A DNA stretch of 64,000 bases, taken from assembly GCF_008831285.2 (NCBI RefSeq), contig NC_045146.1, positions 22,213,703 to 22,277,702 on the forward strand, in the 5' to 3' direction. Shown piece after piece: positions 58,353 to 64,000 of the stretch. The position numbers and the translations under genes are program-made. This stretch comes from Nymphaea colorata (taxonomy: Eukaryota; Streptophyta; Magnoliopsida; Nymphaeales; Nymphaeaceae). Positions within the stretch are counted from its first letter, which is position 1. Each line of letters opens with the position of its first letter. A model generated the notes under the pieces. The model was not told the origin of the DNA, ran no database searches, and was given only the letters and a program-made list of their open reading frames with translations.

Positions 58353-59960
58353 AGCAGGATGGATGCTAACTGGCAATCATTTGATTTTAATGTTTGGAGC
58401 CAGGGGATATAAGTAGCACCGACGAAGATGGCAAGTGCTTTGGTTCTGATATAACGTACGCATACTATACTCGATGTGGAGTTATTATGATGTAAGAACT
58501 GTAGATCTTACTGTACAGTTACTTATTAGTGTCTGACCAATTGGATGTTTGGGGTGGATTCTATTTGCAGTCAAGGTGAACATGATGTGACCAGCAGATT
58601 CTGTAAATCTATACAGTTGTTGATTTGTTATTTAGAAAACTAAAACTTCTGATAGAAAAAGTAAGGAAATTTCATGGCCACCTCTTTGTACTGAATTTTG
58701 TGGAAGTTACTGTCATTTCAAATTAGAGAAAGTCCAAAGTACGCATTAGCTTACGCGCACCTCTCTTCGAACGAATAATCTGGCATCTGCCTGCAAAACC
58801 TTCAAAAAGTTCTGGTCCTGACAATTGATGGACACATATGAACAAGTAATGTGAAGCTATCTTTCCTCCTTTTTTCACTTTTCCAATTAGCAAAAAAGGA
58901 AGGGTCTGGATCTGCATGGCTCTATATCTGAATCTGTGATGCATCTGCACATTTAATCGGGCGTGTTCAGGTCCGAGTCGGTATCAAATAATGACACTCT
59001 TAGTCTTCGAATTGTTGTATTTGTGAACGGTAAACTATATGCCACATCAGTGTATTTGCATATCTAGACGAATCAAGAATTAGTGGGATTCGGGTTTCCT
59101 TCTTGGATTATGTTGGACCACAAAATAAACCACAGACCGACCTGATAAATGCAAATTAAGAGGCAACTTGGACATATAACCAAATCCGGGCAGATATGCC
59201 GGTGGAGTTCTAACTTAAACCTGCTCATGAAAACTCAAATGGTATTTGGATCAAAATTTCCAAGCCCATACCTGGGTAGTCAAGCTTCGAGGGAGTGGTT
59301 ACCCAATACATACTTGGACCGTTTCAGAATTCTACATCTGGCTGTCCTCAACTTTTTATTTTCTCTTCTCTGGCTTGAGAATCAAATAGTTCTATATGAT
59401 ATGTTCTGTGTAGATGAGGGTCTTGGATCTTATATTGCAAGTGAATATATATGTTAGATGTTGGTATGCCTACGGTCAGGATGGTGCAAAGAAAACTTCA
59501 ATTTGCCAATTCCACATTAGATGACCACCCTCACTAGTAAAACCAAAGTTATCGGAATGTGAAATAAAATATGCGAAGCGATAGCAGAGGTTGAAATTTA
59601 TTGCAGATTGGGAAGAACAGGATATAGACTAAATTGGATAAGCAGTAACCATAATCTGTTTTTCGCCTAAAGACAAAGGCAAAGCTCGGACTTCAACTAT
59701 TGAAGAGCAGCAACAAGATATCTTAGGTGGAGTTAAACTTACCATGTGATTTCTCCAAGATTCACATCAGAAGGATTTGATTCCATTCGAGTTTGCTCTA
59801 TCAATTTCGTTAAAGTATTTTTATATTGGTCACGGATTTTAGCCGCGTTATGGGGTCGCTCTGGCTCGCGGTTCCGGCTACATGGGAGCCGACATTTGCA
59901 AATGGCCGTACTCAATCAAGGGGATATCAAACGGTAAAGGCGAGAGGCGGTGAGGGGCTG
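58353..59960. other. Intergenic between the RING-H2 and kinase genes
   Basis: The first part is probably the RING-H2 gene 3' untranslated region. Beyond it only short unrecognised open frames occur. Confidence 0.45.
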
Positions 59961-59968
59961 TCGAAAGG

Positions 59969-60127
59969 ATGATGGGACACGCGGGGCTGCTCCCTCCTCT
60001 CTCATCGTGCTTCCCTTTTACTCGGCTCCCCCTTCGGTCGAGACCGACCACCATTCTCTTCAAACCAGTAGCAAGTAAGCTTCCTCGTTCATCATCTTTC
60101 CTCAGGTTGAAGCTAGGACGCGCATGA
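59969..60127 (+). pseudogene. Out-of-frame transit-peptide-like open frame before FN3KRP
   Basis: A 52-codon frame begins MMGHAGLLPPLSSCFPFTRL. It contains no Asp or Glu, is rich in Ser, Arg, Pro and Leu, and ends (TGA, 60125-60127) just before the kinase start codon at 60138. This composition is what a chloroplast transit peptide looks like, and homologues of the downstream kinase are plastid proteins. The two frames differ by one base, and both are open from 60117 to 60124. Either there is a one-base indel or sequencing error here, or this is a true upstream open frame and the kinase has lost its targeting sequence. Confidence 0.45.
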
Positions 60128-60137
60128 CGGATTTGAG

Positions 60138-63100
60138 ATGGCAGCGGCGGATTTCAGCAATGACCCAGTTCGGGAGTGGATACTTACCGAAGGGAAAGCA
60201 ACGAAGATCACGCGGATCAGTTCTGTTGGTGGTGGGTGCATCAATCTTGCTAATCGTTACGATACCGATGTCCGGTCATTTTTTGTCAAGACCAACAGGT
60301 GAGCTTTCGTGCTTCCTTGTATGATTTGCTGCAGATGGCTTTTGGGGTTTGATTTTCTGGTTCTTGGGGAGTTGGTTTTCAGTTTGGAAGTAGACAAAAT
60401 CATTCAAGTGAACGCCTATCTCGGTTCCCTTTCCAAAACACGCAAGCAAGAGAAGATGGAGCGACCAATTTCATGTTAGAAATGTAATTGTTTCACAATG
60501 TTTGTGCATCGTCCCTTTGCATGGCGCTTTTGAGTTTACCTTGGTGGAGGTGGCATTCTAGTTACTTCAATTATCCAGCATATTTGCGTTTGTTTATGCT
60601 CTATCTTTTGCAATCATTTGTGAAGCGTATCCTCTAATGGACGTCCGTAGGTTGGGGATCCTAGGGCCAGCAGCCTGTTTAGTCCACTTTTCTGGCTTTC
60701 CTGATACCCTGATGACTGATTTTGGAGTCCCCGTGGACTATTGTAGTTAGTGCTTGTTATTAATAAAAGTTTGTCGTCTCCTCTAAGGAACATAATGCTC
60801 CTGTCTGAAACTGCTCATAGTTAATCGTCATGAATTGTCAACGAGACATCTTTTTCTATTTGATTGATTCTCTGCCTTTTTCTTCCTATGCTTCACTCTT
60901 CTGTATGGTGTTCCTAAGGTGCTGTTGATGTTAGCGATGCAGAATAGCGCATTCAATTCATGCCGTCGGAGATTTATCATGAATTCTATTGGTTTCAAAT
61001 TGTTGTAACCTGCAAACAGAAATTTCTATTGCTATGTATGTGTACCAGAAGCATTGGGCCCGAGATGTTTGAAGGCGAAGCTTTAGGACTTAGTTTGATG
61101 TACGAGACAAAGTCTATTCGCGTGCCTCGTCCTTTCAAGGTGGAAGATTCTACAATCAAATTTATGACATGCGTTCTATTCTAGAATCCTGTTAGGTGGA
61201 TAGCGTGCTGTATATTCATTAATAACTGTAGTTTTTAATTTTATGGAGGTTGGTTCACTACCACGAGGAGGTTCCTTCATCATTATGGAATTTATAGAAT
61301 TCGGGCCGTCTAGAGGAGACCAGGTGACATTCATTTTTTATCCTTGGCCTAGTCATGCGCATCTCAGTTTTAACCTGTTCTAGCGTGCAGGCGATGCTGG
61401 GTAGGAAGCTTGCTGAAATGCATAAAGCTAGCAAATCTGATAAAGGATTTGGATTTCCTGTTAACAATACAATTGGCAGGTGCAATTGAGTTATCTGCTA
61501 CAGCACCAGTTCTGATATTAGTTTTCGATTCAGATGTCCTATGTATTTATGGAGTCTGCAGAAGTTAAATCATGTTAGAAGTCTTTAGTTTTTCCGTTGG
61601 CTCAGATGGAAATTCTTTTTTGTCTAGATGTAAATTGTACCGGCATACTTTGATTCACCTCTCTGGACTTTGTCATCTGATGGTTTCTTTGGTTTAACTA
61701 ATTTAACTATGTTCATGTATACTTTCTGCAGTACACCTCAAATAAACACTTGGTCCACAGATTGGGTCCAATTTTATGCTGAGCATAGATTGGGCTACCA
61801 ATTAAACTTGGCTTTACAACAGTACGGGGATTCTGCGATCCATGAAAAAGGTGCATCATTCTTAAGCATAGTTGAAAGCTAAGTATCATCGATATTCTTT
61901 ATTAATGCATGCCTTCTACTCAATTGTGGAAAAAAGTGATTTATGGGGTTAGTACTTAGTATTGATGCTGTTCATCTTTGAAGTTGGTGCATTATGTTAT
62001 GGAACTCGTTGAGCTTATTTTTCTCTGTGGAGCAAGTGGAAATATCTAATGTGCATACGTTCTGAAACTAGTATATGCGTTCTGTATTTGGGGAATTTCA
62101 TTCTGAGTAATCTACTTTTTCAATTATTCAACCATTTTATTTATTTTATTATAGAAAAGCGAATATATGAAACGGGTGAACTGAGTCAACTGACTCTTTC
62201 AATATGGCAGGACAAAGGCTAATAAATAATATGCACAAACTGTTTGAAGATGTTGTGATTGAACCGTGTTTGCTTCACGGAGACCTGTGGAGTGGGAATA
62301 TTAGCTCTGACAAGAATGGTGAACCTGTTATACTGGATCCAGCTTGCTACTGTAAGTTATGATCGCCTCCCTCCCCCTTATTTTTTTCTTTTTTCTTCGC
62401 AAGTTTCTTGTTCTGGTTTTCTCAGTCACAACACTTCAGAAAATATTGTGCAATTGCTTTTCCCATCCTACTGCACCAGCTCATTGCCAGCAAGAAAGAG
62501 CATCTTGATTATATTGTTTATTGTCTTTGGGCTCCTTGTTTTAAATTGTCCTGTTTTTCAGAAACTCCCAACTAAAGTTTCCTATGCTTGGGATGAATTA
62601 TCTAAAAGGCAGGCTTGTATTATTAGGCAACTCGAAAGCATATGCCATAGATAAGTAAGACTAGGCTAAGATTATACTGAAAAATATCATTCTTAAGGAT
62701 GTCTTTCATGATTTCTTAAGAGTTTTTCCTTAATCTCGTTTCTTTTGTGGAAATCTTGAAAGTCTTAAAAAAACTTAAGTATAAAGTGCACTAGAAAAGA
62801 TTGGAGTTTTCTACTCCTTTTCTTCCAAAAAACAATGCCAACATTCATGTTTTTTAAATTATAAAAAATAAATATAAGTTAAAATATATATATTTGGAAA
62901 GGAAAGGGAAAGACGCTGATATTTTTTGTGGTATGGCGATATTATTCTGCGTAGCTTCAAAATGTTTAAAATTTCGTGATATTTTTAAAGTTGTCGTGTT
63001 TGGACTCTGTAAAGATCATCCGTCAGTTGTCCCAAATTCACAGCCAAAAAACTGTGGATTCTGTGCATTTTGTTCTTGCGCCGGAAACTTTTATTTGTCA

Positions 63101-63677
63101 TCAAAACTGAGGCTCATCCAAGAGCATATAATTACTGTAGTGACGACCTTCTCTATTCTTATAGATTAACATTTTCCTGTCCGATCTTGCATTATGTTAA
63201 AAATCAAAATCCATACTGACATGGCCGCTTCTTGTGTAGATGGCCATAATGAGGCTGAATTTGGGATGTCATGGTGCGCAGGATTTACTAGTTCCTTCTA
63301 CAATGCGTATTTCGAGGTATTAGTAGTTTCTCTTATCAGTTTGCCTGCGACAATGACACGCAGAAGGTTTATGCAAGTTTATTTTCAGCCTACAGATTGA
63401 ATGATTATGCAAGGCTACTGATGAAAAAATTGAAATTTTGGCTTGACACTTCCAATGAACTTTCTCTCCTTTTTATTTTTTGGTTGGTGGGTGATGGTAA
63501 CCATTTCTGGTTGTAATTGTTTCTGTGCAGGTAATGCCAAAGCATCCGGGCCACGAGCAGAGAAGGGATCTGTATTTGTTGTATCATTACTTGAACCACT
63601 ACAATCTGTTTGGTTCTGGTTATCGTTCCTCCTGCATGTCTATAATTGACAATTACCTGCGTGCTCTGAAAGCATAA
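60138..63677 (+). CDS. FN3KRP: Fructosamine/ribulosamine 3-kinase-related protein
   Basis: This enzyme phosphorylates ribulosamines (and related ketoamines) on glycated proteins, which makes the sugar leave and repairs the protein. Eight exons join in frame to 299 residues: 60138-60298, 61049-61139, 61249-61323, 61391-61479, 61732-61850, 62211-62351, 63240-63316, 63531-63677. It has an ATP-loop-like [13 protein letters not shown] (29-41), FFVKTN with Lys51, the [12 protein letters not shown] block, the catalytic loop HGDLWSGN (His201, Asp203, Asn208) and the metal-binding-type [15 protein letters not shown] (Asp221). The end, [18 protein letters not shown], is typical. Every key kinase residue I can check is present. 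Homologues in plants are plastid-targeted, but this start gives no transit peptide; a candidate lies upstream in another frame (59969-60127). Two upstream ATG triplets in other frames also precede the start. Confidence 0.92.
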
Positions 63678-63804
63678 GTGTTGTCTTCTTATCCTTGTGA
63701 TTACCTTTCATGGTTCTTTCTGGTACATGAGCCAAACCACCAGCTCGGTTTGATTTGTATAATGAAAGGAGAGGAGGAGGAGGAGAAGGAAATCATTCAA
63801 TAGT
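63678..63804. other. 3' flank of FN3KRP
   Basis: This is a probable 3' untranslated region. A purine-rich (GAG)n-like run lies at about 63769-63790. Confidence 0.4.
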
Positions 63805-63891
63805 CTAGTCATTAGAGGTATGGCGATACCTTGAAGAAGTTAAAACTTCCCTCTCTTTAGGGTTCGAGACTTAAGTGGGGGATGTTCGACA
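63800..63891 (+). mobile_element. Possible SINE head
   Basis: A weak A-box-like stretch (tagtctagtcattagagg, 63801-63818) is followed about 40 bases later by a B-box-like GGTTCGAGACT (63861-63871). The spacing fits a pol III promoter. There is no second copy in the window, and the 3' end merges with a tandem repeat. The call is tentative. Confidence 0.3.
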
Positions 63892-63978
63892 GACTGAAAG
63901 GCGAGATGCCACAGATTCTAGACTGAAAGGCGAGATGCCACAGATTCTAGACTGAAAGGTGAGATGCCACACAGATTC
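63892..63978 (+). repeat. 29-base tandem repeat, three copies
   Basis: Units start at 63892, 63921 and 63950 with gactgaaaggcgagatgcca and end cagattcta. The first two are identical. The third has one substitution and a 2-base insertion. The array may continue beyond the window edge in diverged form. Confidence 0.9.
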
Positions 63979-64000
63979 TAAACTGGTGGGCAGACTCGCT

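Noticed and set aside
60075-60105. A 31-base intron (GTAAGC..CTCAG) joining the transit-like frame to FN3KRP
   Set aside because: It is far shorter than plant introns can be, and the joined frame meets TGA at once.
1-64000. A CRISPR array, bacterial operon or organelle insertion
   Set aside because: Spliced plant genes and plant repeats fill the window. No regularly spaced repeats with unique spacers, no ribosome-binding-site-led operons and no organelle genes were seen.

Overview
This is nuclear DNA of a flowering plant. The genes are typical of plants: a MATE/DETOXIFICATION exporter, an RS-type SR splicing factor, an arogenate-dehydratase-like enzyme, a U-box-less ARM-repeat protein, a membrane RING-H2 ligase and a fructosamine-3-kinase-related protein. 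Introns are AT-rich with GT..AG borders. The space between genes holds plant-type short retroelements (tRNA-derived SINEs, a TRIM), MITE-like sequence and long (TA)n runs. I cannot name the species or family.

Layout. 1-7480: gene-poor, AT-rich, with a SINE and several copies of a dispersed repeat. 7601-9223 (+): intronless MATE transporter. 9224-29200: about 20 kb without a recognisable gene, containing SINEs, a MITE candidate, simple repeats and one GC-rich island. 29253-29305: an orphan first-exon-like stretch. 30843-34437 (+): YJU2/CWC16 spliceosome factor in 8 coding exons. 37158-39380 (+): RS-subfamily SR protein in 5 coding exons. 44830-46506 (+): ARM-repeat protein with one coding exon. 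47345-48445 (-): divergent arogenate/prephenate dehydratase, convergent with the ARM gene. 48446-55700: gene-poor, with an intact-looking 464-bp TRIM, a degenerate minisatellite and a tandem duplication. 56054-58352 (+): RING-H2 protein in 3 exons. 60138-63677 (+): fructosamine/ribulosamine 3-kinase-related protein in 8 exons. 63805-63980: SINE-like head followed by 29-bp tandem repeats.

The genes do not form a pathway cluster. YJU2 and the SR protein are neighbours and both act in pre-mRNA splicing, but this is probably chance. I assembled exon structures by hand from splice sites, reading frame and remembered family sequences, so borders need transcript support. The points most worth checking are: the dehydratase has lost the ESRP allosteric motif and altered a substrate-site motif; the kinase has an acid-free transit-peptide-like reading frame just upstream but one frame out; the TRIM has a perfect 5-bp target-site duplication; two diverged copies define a SINE family; and the SR gene has a CAGCAG tandem acceptor and a possible poison exon. 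I found no convincing undescribed multi-gene system.
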